IMG/VR virus record: IMGVR_UViG_3300006802_015709
Location: 1 to 53,593 of that record
Direction: 5' to 3' (one strand)
DNA length: 53,593 nucleotides
From: a virus
Under the pieces are notes generated by a model. The model had not been told where the DNA came from. It saw only the letters and a list, made by a program, of their open reading frames with translations, and did no database searches. Shown here in pieces: positions 1-8,597 of the stretch. The first letter of the stretch is position 1; each line of letters begins with the position of its first letter. The translations under genes and the position numbers were made by a program.

Positions 1-1
1 A

Positions 2-766
2 TTTCCAACAGAAATTGTAACATTGCCATCTAAAGGATTGCTATATCCAAAAGACAATCCATTGGCATCTGGTAAAGTTGAAATGAAATATATGACGGCT
101 CGAGAAGAAGATATTCTTACTACACAATCATATATTCAGCAGGGAGTTGTATTAGACAAATTGTTTCAGTCTCTAATAGTAGGAAATGGTGAAGGTCAAA
201 AAATCAATTACAATGATTTGCTAGTAGGTGATAAAAATGCAATTATGATTGCAGCACGTATTTTAGGATATGGTAAAGAATATGTAACAGAGGTTACTAC
301 ACCATCCGGTAAGAAGCAGGAAGAAACAATCGACCTTACTACTATTCAAGATCGTCCATTTAACGAAGAGTTAATCGAACCTGGGGTAAATGAATTCTCA
401 TTCCAGCTACCAGCCAGTAAACGTGTTATAACGTTCAAAGTACTATCGCATAGAGATAATGATGCTATTGAGTCGGAAATGAAAGGCCTTAAGAAACTCC
501 AGCGAAAGACCGGCGGAGCAGATCCTCAATTAACTACCAGATTGGCACATGCTATTGTATCCGTTGATGGAGATGATGACAAAGCTAAAATTCGTAATTT
601 TGTTCGAGAAGAGTTATATGCTATAGATTCTCGAGCATTGAGAGAGTATATGAAAACAGTTCAACCTGACGTTGATATGGATATTGAATTTATTGATGAG
701 GAGACTGGTGAGCCATTTACTTTAAGCTTGCCGATAGGAGTCAACTTTTTTTGGCCTGACGCCTAG
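2..766 (+). CDS. 26: T4 gp26-like baseplate/tail assembly protein (5' partial)
   Basis: The open frame enters from the left edge, so the true start lies outside the window; a TTG at 23 is internal to the conserved LPSKGLLYP motif and is not the start. The motifs LPSKGLLYP, KYMTAREEDILT and GVVLDKLFQSLI are what I associate with the T4 gp26-like base plate family, a protein needed for tail hub assembly. The middle part (about residues 120-190) holds the VITFKVLSHRDND segment, and the protein ends FFWPDA. The last 29 bases overlap a second open frame (738-971) that lacks a good start. Its place two genes before the tape measure is where other long-tailed phages keep the frameshifted tail assembly chaperone, so that role is a reasonable inference. 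Family call is fairly sure; function is less so. Confidence 0.8.
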   Translation, partial: FPTEIVTLPSKGLLYPKDNPLASGKVEMKYMTAREEDILTTQSYIQQGVVLDKLFQSLIVGNGEGQKINYNDLLVGDKNAIMIAARILGYGKEYVTEVTTPSGKKQEETIDLTTIQDRPFNEELIEPGVNEFSFQLPASKRVITFKVLSHRDNDAIESEMKGLKKLQRKTGGADPQLTTRLAHAIVSVDGDDDKAKIRNFVREELYAIDSRALREYMKTVQPDVDMDIEFIDEETGEPFTLSLPIGVNFFWPDA

Positions 767-971
767 CTACCGACTTACACTCCATAAACAAATATTTGAT
801 CTTGTGTATTGGGGCAAGGGTGGTTTCACCTGGTCTGATGTGTATGATATGCCTGTTTGGTTACGCACGTTCTATATTAGAAGTGTTGACAATGTGCATA
901 AACAAAAAGCCAAGGCCGAAGAGGATGCTGTTAAAAAGGCCAAGGCAAAAGGGTCAGGAAAGCGCAGATAA
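738..971 (+). CDS. 51: gp51-like C-terminal extension, probably reached by frameshifting
   Basis: This frame is open from 738 to the TAA at 969-971 and reads FFGLTPSYRLTLHKQIF, then DLVYWGKGGFTWSDVYDMP and VWLRTFYI, ending in a Lys/Ala-rich basic tail. There is no ATG before the one inside the conserved YDMP segment (849), so independent translation would lose the conserved part. The frame overlaps the end of the gp26-like gene, is +1 relative to it, and the overlap contains seven Ts (746-752). Shifting there joins the two proteins into one of over 320 residues. The conserved-looking WSDVYDMP stretch shows the frame is coding. The gp51 label rests on position and general resemblance only. A standalone ORF in another frame (796-993) is a shadow. 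Confidence 0.65.
   Translation, partial: ESTFFGLTPSYRLTLHKQIFDLVYWGKGGFTWSDVYDMPVWLRTFYIRSVDNVHKQKAKAEEDAVKKAKAKGSGKRR
743..755 (+). other. Candidate programmed frameshift site (T7 run)
   Basis: The gp26-like frame reads AAC TTT TTT TGG; the extension frame reads TTT TTT GGC. A +1 slip, or a -2 slip of tRNA-Phe back along the Ts, moves the ribosome between them. The zero-frame stop follows at 764-766. Tail assembly chaperone genes use such overlaps (-1 in lambda, -2 in Mu). I see no obvious downstream pseudoknot by eye. Confidence 0.55.
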
Positions 972-984
972 TTTGATATCCTTA

Positions 985-992
985 TATTTATA
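985..992 (+). promoter_or_regulatory. Class A motif TATTTATA before the tape-measure operon
   Basis: TATTTATA lies 18 nt before the ATG at 1011, with an AGAAGG ribosome-binding site between them. The same octamer or a one-base variant recurs before seven other genes or operons in the window. Probably a phage promoter element; its class (middle or late) is unknown. Confidence 0.5.
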
Positions 993-1010
993 AGAAAGAA
1001 GGGTACTGTT

Positions 1011-1274
1011 ATGGCAAAAGATCCATTAGAACATTATGGTAAGCAAATTAACGAATCTATTATGGGATCGTTGTTAGGATTAATGTTTGCACCTAAACTA
1101 AAAAAGATGTTTGGAAAGCTATATAAGCAAGCAAATAACGATCCAGAATTAAAAGCAGCCTTAATAGATTATGCTAAACAAGGTAGCCGGCTTAAGGATA
1201 TAATGGATACATTATGCGACCGTAACCCAGATTTTCCTGAATGCAAAAAACGACGACGTAGACATAGGAGATAA
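1011..1274 (+). CDS. Small basic protein upstream of tape measure
   Basis: 87 residues, not recognised. It starts MAKDPLEHYGKQINESIMG, has a hydrophobic helix near residues 18-27 (MGSLLGLMFAP), and ends in an arginine-rich tail (KKRRRRHRR) preceded by two cysteines (LCDRNPDFPECKK). An AGAAGG ribosome-binding site supports the ATG. It ends 2 nt before the tape measure start, so the two are probably co-translated. The position suggests a tail assembly or tape-measure partner, but nothing in the sequence proves it. Confidence 0.65.
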   Translation: MAKDPLEHYGKQINESIMGSLLGLMFAPKLKKMFGKLYKQANNDPELKAALIDYAKQGSRLKDIMDTLCDRNPDFPECKKRRRRHRR

Positions 1275-1276
1275 TA

Positions 1277-3511
1277 ATGGCAAACCAAATGTCTCCGGAA
1301 GAATTAGCAAGATTAGAAGCTCAATTAACTAGTTTAGCTGATAAATTACAACAACAACAACGATTATCAGTAAAGGTAAATCAAGATCAATTAGATCAAT
1401 TTGATGATATTACCAGTAAGCTAGAAGAGCAAGTACGATTATATTATCAAAGTGACACGGCATTAAAAAAATTAGTCGGAGATGCTAGAGATTTTGTTAC
1501 AGTGCAGGATGCTATTAATAAAAAACTAAAGACTAATTCGAAAGGTATATTAAGTATGGCACGTGCCATGAATGGATTGGTTTCAGAATTAGATAGATTT
1601 GTTGATATGCTTCCTGGTGGCAAAATATTAACTGAGTTACTTGGAGTAAATGATTTACGTGATAATTTACAAGAAGCATTAGATGTTGGTATTAAAACAT
1701 TAGGAGAAAGTTTAGCTAACGGTGCAGATGAAGCAGATGCATTGCAAGCAGCTGCTCAGGCCTTTACTGGACATTTAGCTGTTGGTAGATTAGCGGCACT
1801 TGGATTAGTAGCAGCTATTGGTGCATTAGTAACATTAGCAGTCTCATTAGAAAAACAATTTGCAGGTATAGCAAAAGAAACAGGTATTACGGTATCACAA
1901 TCAGAAGAATTAGCTAAATCATCACAAGCTGTAGCAAATAGATTAGATGCTCAACTAATAACGATGGGAGATGTATTAGCAGTACAAAAGGCTACTATAA
2001 AAGAATTTGGTACTATGGCTATGATAACTCCAGAGATAGCAGCAGAAGTTGCTAATATTGGAGAGGCATTTGGGTATGGTGCAGAGGAAGCTGCAAAAGT
2101 AAATAATGCATTATTAGGATTAGGTGTACCTGCAAAAGAAGCCGCAGATGCACAAAGGGAATTGGCGGCAGAGGCCTTAAAGGCCGGAGTTAACGTAGGA
2201 ACGGTTACAGCTGATATAGCTACAAATGCAAAATCTACAGCAAAATTCTTTGGAGGAAATGTTAAAGCATTAACCAATGCCGCTGTAGAAGCTGCTAAAT
2301 TAGGCGTAAGTTTAGATCAAATGGTTAAAACGGCTGATTCCTTATTAGATATAGAATCTAGCTTAGCTAATCAATTTGAATTTATGGCCTTAACTGGTAA
2401 AGAAATTAATTTTGATGAGGCACGTCGATTAGCAGCAAATAATGACATTGCAGGTGCTACTAAGCTAATATTAGACGGAATGGGTGGAATTGCCGAATTT
2501 CAAGAAATGGATACATTCCAAAAAGAAGCCGCAGCTAAGGCAGCGGGAATGTCTGTTGAAGAATTATCTAAATCGTTAGCAATTCAAGAAAAATTAGGCG
2601 ATGCTACTGCAGACCAATTGGCCGCTGCGCAAGGCTTAGGTTTGACGGCAGCCGAAATAGCTAACTTAAGCGATGAAGATCTGCAGACTCGGTTAGAACA
2701 AGAACAATCTGCTAAAAAACTAAATGCAAATTTTACAGATTTAGGAAATGAATTGAAATTATCATTGCTACCTGTAGCAGAATCATTATTAGCTATTATA
2801 TCAGCCATCAGCCCAGTCTTAAAAGTCGTTGGAATCTTAGTTAAAGCGATTATGTCACCATTAATAGGTGTATATGAAATGTTCGATGCTATGTATAAAA
2901 TATTAACAGGTTCTACCGATCAATTATCTGCAATGGGTGAAGTACTTGGTGTCGTTGGTATTGCATTAGCTGCAATTGGCTCGGCAATAGCAATAGGCTT
3001 TTTACCAGCTATAATATCTGCAGCATATGGAGCGTTGGCCATGGCAGGTAGCTTAATTGCTGGTGCATTTGCAGCATTGGGTCCATTTGGTATTCCATTA
3101 GGAATTGCTGCAATAGCCGGCTTAGCATCAATGGTAATGCCTAGTATTTTTAAGGCAGAATCGGCAGGCGATATGTTCTCCCCGGCCGATGGTAGAACTC
3201 AAATATCAACTAAAGAGGGTGGATTATTTCAATTATCTAAAAATGATGATGTTATAGCAGCCCCTGGCCTGGCAAATGCAATGGCTGGAATAACATCTCC
3301 TGAAACAATAATCGCACCGCCAGCTGGAACAAATACTAATACCGCCGGTAGCACAGATATGAGCACAACAAATGCATTACTAAATCAATTGGTAAACAAT
3401 ATAAGTGCATTATCAAATAGACCAGTACAAATAGTAATAGGTGGTAGAGTAGTAGATGAAATCAAAGCACAGGCAGATATTAATAGTACTTATGTAGTAG
3501 GAGCGGGATAA
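1277..3511 (+). CDS. Tail tape measure protein
   Basis: 744 residues, Ala-rich and mostly helical, with an N-terminal coiled-coil region (about 1-100) rich in Gln, Leu and Lys and several long hydrophobic stretches (about 168-190, 495-525 and 555-620). This is the usual make-up of tape measure proteins, which set tail length and line the tube, and whose hydrophobic parts are thought to help DNA cross the host membrane. It is among the longest genes of the tail module and follows the chaperone-like genes. It is shorter than many tape measures, so a short tail or a second tape-like protein is possible. Its TAA overlaps the next gene's ATG by one base. Confidence 0.8.
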   Translation: MANQMSPEELARLEAQLTSLADKLQQQQRLSVKVNQDQLDQFDDITSKLEEQVRLYYQSDTALKKLVGDARDFVTVQDAINKKLKTNSKGILSMARAMNGLVSELDRFVDMLPGGKILTELLGVNDLRDNLQEALDVGIKTLGESLANGADEADALQAAAQAFTGHLAVGRLAALGLVAAIGALVTLAVSLEKQFAGIAKETGITVSQSEELAKSSQAVANRLDAQLITMGDVLAVQKATIKEFGTMAMITPEIAAEVANIGEAFGYGAEEAAKVNNALLGLGVPAKEAADAQRELAAEALKAGVNVGTVTADIATNAKSTAKFFGGNVKALTNAAVEAAKLGVSLDQMVKTADSLLDIESSLANQFEFMALTGKEINFDEARRLAANNDIAGATKLILDGMGGIAEFQEMDTFQKEAAAKAAGMSVEELSKSLAIQEKLGDATADQLAAAQGLGLTAAEIANLSDEDLQTRLEQEQSAKKLNANFTDLGNELKLSLLPVAESLLAIISAISPVLKVVGILVKAIMSPLIGVYEMFDAMYKILTGSTDQLSAMGEVLGVVGIALAAIGSAIAIGFLPAIISAAYGALAMAGSLIAGAFAALGPFGIPLGIAAIAGLASMVMPSIFKAESAGDMFSPADGRTQISTKEGGLFQLSKNDDVIAAPGLANAMAGITSPETIIAPPAGTNTNTAGSTDMSTTNALLNQLVNNISALSNRPVQIVIGGRVVDEIKAQADINSTYVVGAG

Positions 3512-5628
3512 TGGCATTAACAGAATTAGTATCGAATTTATCAACCGGCCAAGTTGGATTGCCATTATCCGCTACTCCATATGCAGAAGAAACCACATAT
3601 CCATTTCCGGCACCTACCGGTCCAGGAAGCGGTAATGGAGCTCCTCAGGATGGTACTTTATTTAATGATAGTGATAACAATGGTATTCCGGACAGAATGC
3701 GTCGCGGATTTAGCACTACCGGTTTAGTAACTGATTTTGGATTGAAAGAAGCTTCTTATAACAAATTCAATTTAAGAACGGATTCCTGGAATGCAAATAG
3801 CCTAGGACCTGCAACGGATCAACCTTTCATATTACGAGGTTTGCAAAGAGCCGGAGAAACGGAACCTCAATACTGGGGAGGATTTGCAGATACTATTAGC
3901 GATACTCCTCGAGGCGGTATTTCTGCATTTGTAGAAAGAGATTTAGTAGATAAAGTAAGAATAGGAAAATTTCTACTATCACCAAAAGGATTAGCATATT
4001 CAGCTAAGCAATTTGGATTGCAGGTAATGAATCCAAATGTAGAAAGTTTCTTAGGAGTACCAATACCAATACCGGCCCCATTAACGAACAAATTTTACAA
4101 TCCACTATCACCGCTTTATCAGAATCCATTATTAGGAGTTCGTGCACGTAGAGATACTATATTGCCGGTTGATATAGGCTATCGTTATGGAGATATATTT
4201 ACTATACGTAATGTTACTGGATTAGGTACTCAATTCAACCGTCTAAATTTATTAAGACAAGAAACCTTTGGTCCTATAGGAACTGCAACCGGTGCTGCAG
4301 TAGGAATAGCACCAGGATTACCGTTTCTTACATTAACATCTGTAACTGGTCCTAAATCGGTATTTGGATTAGGTATTACACCTATAAGTCGATATACCAA
4401 TACATCGCTATCACAATATAATTTATTAGGTCCGAATTTCACTAACGGATTGGCATTTGTTACTAATCCTATAGCATTGATAGATGTGACGAAACAATCT
4501 ACGGCTGCGAGTGGAATAGCTTATAATGCAGCTAGATATACAGATCTTAAACCATATTTAGGATTAGTACCATCCTATGATCCGGGATCAGATGATTCCA
4601 TATGGTCTAATACAGGAAATGCTAAGCTTAGTAAAATAATAAAAGACCCTACATCATTCCCAGGAAATTCCAAAGTATTAGGTAATGATCGTAATTTAAC
4701 TGATTTTACTAAGCGATATAATACAGTAGCGTATGGTCAGCTAGAACGTAATACTGCAATACATGATTTTAGATCGGATTTATCTAATCCAGTTGATTAT
4801 CCGTTCGGTATAAAATCAACTAATACCGGCATCGGTAAAAATGCTAAGGATCAAGAGTACAAGGATAGCAATTTAGTTAAAAGAATTGGTATTGGTGATT
4901 ACGGTGCAATAAATTTAGATAGAAGTGATCCACGATATGTACTAGATAACAATACCACTGTTATTACATCGCACAAAGACAAAGCCGACCAATTGGTATT
5001 AGGTAATAGTACGAAAGATTTGGTTCAATTTGTAATACAGATATTTGAAGACAACCAATATAAAACTGTAACACGATTTAGATCGTATATTGATAGTGTA
5101 TCAACTAGCTTCAATCTAAGTGTTAAATCAGTATTTCCAGCAAACGCTGTTATACCATTCGATGCTTATGATAGAACGGTACGTCAATTGAGCGTTGATT
5201 TTAAAGTACCTATATTATCTGCTGTAGAACGTGAAATTATTATGGGTAAATTAAATACTCTAGCTAAGCTACAATACGGTATACGCAGTACTACAAATTC
5301 TGGTAATGATGCAGCTTCGAGTGCAGAATTCTCAGATCCCCGTCTCAATGATAATGACAACGATGCTAATGAAACGACCCCGGGAGATGTTTCGGATGAA
5401 AAGCCCCAAGCAGCTCCTCTTAGAATTAAAATTGGTAACTTTACAAGTATAGGATGTATAATAAATAGTTTATCATATGATATTGATAATGAAACACCAT
5501 GGGATATAGATTATGAAACGCCAATGATTGTTAATGTATCATTACAGGCAACAGAAACTGCAGCTGCATATAGAGCAGATGAAATTTCAAATTTTGCATA
5601 TAGACAATCAGGTAAACTAATAGGATAA
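3511..5628 (+). CDS. Baseplate/tail tube initiator-like structural protein
   Basis: 705 residues. The N-terminal part (about 1-90) is Gly/Pro-rich and includes a DSDNNGIPDRMRRG stretch that looks like a calcium-binding DxDxNGxxD loop. The C-terminal 190 residues look like a tube-type beta domain: VQFVIQIFEDN, then RFRSYIDSVSTSFN, and a final segment IGCIINSLSYDIDNETPWD. This resembles T4 gp48/gp54 tube cap proteins in general pattern, and the place after the tape measure fits. Product assignment is an inference; a structural role in the baseplate is likely. Confidence 0.5.
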   Translation: MALTELVSNLSTGQVGLPLSATPYAEETTYPFPAPTGPGSGNGAPQDGTLFNDSDNNGIPDRMRRGFSTTGLVTDFGLKEASYNKFNLRTDSWNANSLGPATDQPFILRGLQRAGETEPQYWGGFADTISDTPRGGISAFVERDLVDKVRIGKFLLSPKGLAYSAKQFGLQVMNPNVESFLGVPIPIPAPLTNKFYNPLSPLYQNPLLGVRARRDTILPVDIGYRYGDIFTIRNVTGLGTQFNRLNLLRQETFGPIGTATGAAVGIAPGLPFLTLTSVTGPKSVFGLGITPISRYTNTSLSQYNLLGPNFTNGLAFVTNPIALIDVTKQSTAASGIAYNAARYTDLKPYLGLVPSYDPGSDDSIWSNTGNAKLSKIIKDPTSFPGNSKVLGNDRNLTDFTKRYNTVAYGQLERNTAIHDFRSDLSNPVDYPFGIKSTNTGIGKNAKDQEYKDSNLVKRIGIGDYGAINLDRSDPRYVLDNNTTVITSHKDKADQLVLGNSTKDLVQFVIQIFEDNQYKTVTRFRSYIDSVSTSFNLSVKSVFPANAVIPFDAYDRTVRQLSVDFKVPILSAVEREIIMGKLNTLAKLQYGIRSTTNSGNDAASSAEFSDPRLNDNDNDANETTPGDVSDEKPQAAPLRIKIGNFTSIGCIINSLSYDIDNETPWDIDYETPMIVNVSLQATETAAAYRADEISNFAYRQSGKLIG

Positions 5629-5631
5629 TTT

Positions 5632-5916
5632 ATGTATCGAGGAATATCAACCAATAAAATTGCCAGAGAAAATATTAATGGAACTTTAGGTCCTAAATAT
5701 TATAGATCTAGTATTATAGATAGTTACGTGCCAGATTCCCGTGATACATATTTTTATTCACGTGAAGGTGATCGTTTAGATTTGCTAGCTAATGAATTTT
5801 ACAATGATGTCACATTGTGGTGGGTTATAGCATCAGCAAATAATCTAGGAAAAGGTACATTCTCTATACCACCTGGAAAATTAATACGAATACCGTATAA
5901 TCGAGATTTTAAATAG
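5632..5916 (+). CDS. LysM-like baseplate wedge protein (gp53-like)
   Basis: 94 residues. The C-terminal half is a LysM-type fold: DRLDLLANEFYNDVTLWWVI, ASANNLGKG, then IPPGKLIRIP. T4 gp53 and P2 gpX carry such a domain in the baseplate, where it does not bind a free substrate but fastens other wedge or hub proteins. The N-terminal half (SSIIDSYVPDSRDTYFYSR) probably packs on neighbours. It sits between the tube-initiator and hub candidates, 3 and 5 nt from them. Confidence 0.65.
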   Translation: MYRGISTNKIARENINGTLGPKYYRSSIIDSYVPDSRDTYFYSREGDRLDLLANEFYNDVTLWWVIASANNLGKGTFSIPPGKLIRIPYNRDFK

Positions 5917-5921
5917 TTATT

Positions 5922-8003
5922 ATGGCTAGCGATATATTTTTTAATACTACTTATAAAGATACTCTTATTGCAGACCTAGGAAATCGGTTCGGAGCCTTAT
6001 CAGAAAAAGTACAAGTGAGAAATAAACTCTCGAAACTGTCACCGGTAGTAAATAATATTAAAGTTAATGCTGTTTTTTTTGATAATACCAATGAACAAAC
6101 TATAATCGCTAGATTTAAAAATGAATTATTGACTAAATATACAAATAAAAATGGAGAAACGGTTGAAGTTCCTTTTCAATCAACAAGAACTAATACAACT
6201 CCACAAATAACAGATATTAATATTGATATTGGCGGAACTGATAAAACAGGTCGAGTTGTAAAAGGTTCAATGACGATAGAACTTACAGGTCATAATAATC
6301 TGGAAATTTTATTATCTAATGTAGCTGTAATAGGCAACTCATTTGTAATTGGCGTAAAAAATGTATGGAATAAAGGTATATTAGCATATCCTGAAGCCAA
6401 TGAATTATCATTTCAATGTAGAGTATTTAATTTTAGTTATACTGCCGGAGGAGAATATGAAACAAGCTGGAAGGTAACAATTGACTTTATGTCTTCCAGT
6501 ACTGGATATTCTAATCTTAATGTGTTTTCACCGATAAATATAAAGTCTGATAAGATACCATCCTGGTGGCCGAAATCATTTAGAGCCCGAGATGAATCTG
6601 GTGACGTGACAACTGAATCTGAAAATGTGACCAACCTTAATGAACTATTTTTAGCTATTTATGATGAGCTTGATCAATCTACAAAATTTAAAGATGCAGT
6701 TCCTCTAAAAGTTAAAGACAAATATATAGTACTAAAGCAAACAGTAAAGGCAAATGACATTGAAGCCCCATGGTGGGATGGACAGCCAACTACTTTAACT
6801 GAATATTATATAACTTTAGATGGTATTATAAATATCGTTAATTCATATATCAAATATCAGGCTAAAGAATCTGAAGATGAACAACTAGAAGAATTCGAGA
6901 TTACATATCCATTAGATGAAGCTGGAAATAAGGTATATACTGGTAATTGGACTGAATATATAATATCTGCAGACCCTGGCAGGATATTATTATTAAATAC
7001 CAAATCTAGATTTTTTAATTTTAAAACGTCGACAGGTCCTAGTACGGTATATAAAGCTACTAAATCTAAATATGAAAATTCTATATCTTATTATAATACA
7101 GATACTACACGAGGCGATATACGTAATATTTTTATATCCAGAACTGTATTAATAGAAATTGCAGATAAAATTTTAACAAATAAATCATCTGATGAAACCA
7201 TTAAGGCAAAGTCTATCAATCTTTTTTTTAAAAAAATATTTGATGAAATAAAATTACAGACAGGTAATATTATCGATTTAAGATTATCACCGAATGTACA
7301 AGCAGCATCTACGGGTAATAATGATACTAATTTAACAGTTATCGATTTTAATGCAACTCCAAAGCTTGAAGCATTACCTGAGCCTATAGGATTTTATATA
7401 TATCCCGGAACCCAAGGACATATTATTAATTTTGAAGAAAAAAATGGATTTACAATAACAGGAAAGGTACCGCAATCTTTAGCATCAAAAGCATTTGTTA
7501 AAAATGCTAATATCATAGCATCGCCTGAAAATTCAAATACTCCTAATAATCAAATAATTGCAACATTAACGGATTCAGAAATTAATACACTTAAAGATAA
7601 GTTAAAAACGCTTACTAGTAAATATGGTAGTAATTTAGATAAGCTAAGTAGCGATACGACCTTAATACAGGATATTTTAAGAGAATTATATAATGCGAAT
7701 ATAATAAATACTGAAAGCAAGACGGTACCAAATACAACTGATATTATTGAAAGCAAGCGAGTAACAACAACATTAGAGTTAAGCATACAATCAAATGGTA
7801 TTAATGGATTTGAATGGGGACATGGATTAGTAATTAAGCCATTACCATCTACTGTACCAGATAACACAGCATTTATGATAACTAAAATTAATCATAAAGT
7901 TGCAACTCCAAAAGACAGTACTGAAAAGCAATGGATTACAACATTAACTTGTCAAGCTACAATAAAAAAATTCAAACCACCACAAATTTATTATGGAGAA
8001 TAA
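5922..8003 (+). CDS. Baseplate hub-like protein (gp27/gpD type candidate)
   Basis: 693 residues, beta-rich. The C-terminal part reads FEWGHGLVIKPLPSTVP, MITKINHKVA, then WITTLTCQATIKKF, which follows the pattern of tail hub proteins (a final beta strand set with an H-x(n)-W-x-T signature). Residues 75-200 (GRVVKGSMTIELTGHNN, GGEYETSWKVTIDFM) look like a second beta domain. The protein is larger than T4 gp27, and I see no lysozyme motif. It directly precedes another structural candidate with its stop next to the following ATG. The hub role is an inference from position and pattern. Confidence 0.5.
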   Translation: MASDIFFNTTYKDTLIADLGNRFGALSEKVQVRNKLSKLSPVVNNIKVNAVFFDNTNEQTIIARFKNELLTKYTNKNGETVEVPFQSTRTNTTPQITDINIDIGGTDKTGRVVKGSMTIELTGHNNLEILLSNVAVIGNSFVIGVKNVWNKGILAYPEANELSFQCRVFNFSYTAGGEYETSWKVTIDFMSSSTGYSNLNVFSPINIKSDKIPSWWPKSFRARDESGDVTTESENVTNLNELFLAIYDELDQSTKFKDAVPLKVKDKYIVLKQTVKANDIEAPWWDGQPTTLTEYYITLDGIINIVNSYIKYQAKESEDEQLEEFEITYPLDEAGNKVYTGNWTEYIISADPGRILLLNTKSRFFNFKTSTGPSTVYKATKSKYENSISYYNTDTTRGDIRNIFISRTVLIEIADKILTNKSSDETIKAKSINLFFKKIFDEIKLQTGNIIDLRLSPNVQAASTGNNDTNLTVIDFNATPKLEALPEPIGFYIYPGTQGHIINFEEKNGFTITGKVPQSLASKAFVKNANIIASPENSNTPNNQIIATLTDSEINTLKDKLKTLTSKYGSNLDKLSSDTTLIQDILRELYNANIINTESKTVPNTTDIIESKRVTTTLELSIQSNGINGFEWGHGLVIKPLPSTVPDNTAFMITKINHKVATPKDSTEKQWITTLTCQATIKKFKPPQIYYGE

Positions 8004-8573
8004 ATGAGTCGATGGAAAACTAAAATACGATATGGATATACCACTAACGGTGAATTCATAAACACGCTCACAACAGAAACATATGAAGGACCATTCTTTG
8101 AACTGCGTGGTCGGTATTATGAATCTAATCCCAATAGCCAAACATTGAGTCAATACGAACTAACAAGAATACCGGTATCACTAAACAACGCAAACACAAA
8201 AAAGTATAATGAATTAACGGATGGCACATTCCAACCAAGACGCATAATTCAACCTTACTTTCCAGTACCAACAGAATCGGATTATCAAAACTCATTCTTT
8301 ACTCGATATATAGTGCAAAAGCGAAACGAGCGTCAATTCATATATGAAGTATCAGCTGCCAATTACGCAGAGATATCTGCTTCTCCGCTATTTGCTTCGG
8401 CTACACTACAATGGCAATTGATAGGTACGGAATCAGATGTTGCAAAAAAGAATGCTGATGAGATCCGAAAGGCATCTGCAAATATTATTGGATTACGAGA
8501 TTTTCTTACTATATTAACTGAGTTTCGAGTACCGTTTAAAACTGATGCAGAATTCAGCGAAACGAAACTTTGA
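8004..8573 (+). CDS. Unknown protein of the baseplate cluster
   Basis: 189 residues, not recognised. It is rich in aromatic residues and polar beta-type segments (IRYGYTTNGEFINTL, GRYYESNPNSQTLSQYELTR), followed by a helical C-terminal segment (about 140-175). It begins immediately after the stop of the hub candidate, which implies co-translation and a virion or assembly role. There is no signal peptide, membrane segment or cysteine. Confidence 0.6.
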   Translation: MSRWKTKIRYGYTTNGEFINTLTTETYEGPFFELRGRYYESNPNSQTLSQYELTRIPVSLNNANTKKYNELTDGTFQPRRIIQPYFPVPTESDYQNSFFTRYIVQKRNERQFIYEVSAANYAEISASPLFASATLQWQLIGTESDVAKKNADEIRKASANIIGLRDFLTILTEFRVPFKTDAEFSETKL

Positions 8574-8575
8574 TA

Positions 8576-8583
8576 TATTTATA
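8576..8583 (+). promoter_or_regulatory. Class A motif TATTTATA before the LRR gene
   Basis: TATTTATA followed by TTAAAGG, 14 nt before the ATG at 8598. The stretch TTATATTAAAGG is repeated nearly exactly before the gene at 36727. It overlaps the end of the preceding coding region. Confidence 0.5.
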
Positions 8584-8597
8584 TTAAAGGTTAAAGT

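Noticed and set aside
796-993. 65-codon frame between gp26-like gene and the 87-residue gene
   Set aside because: It overlaps the 738-971 frame, which carries the conserved-looking sequence; this one has low-quality composition and no ribosome-binding site.
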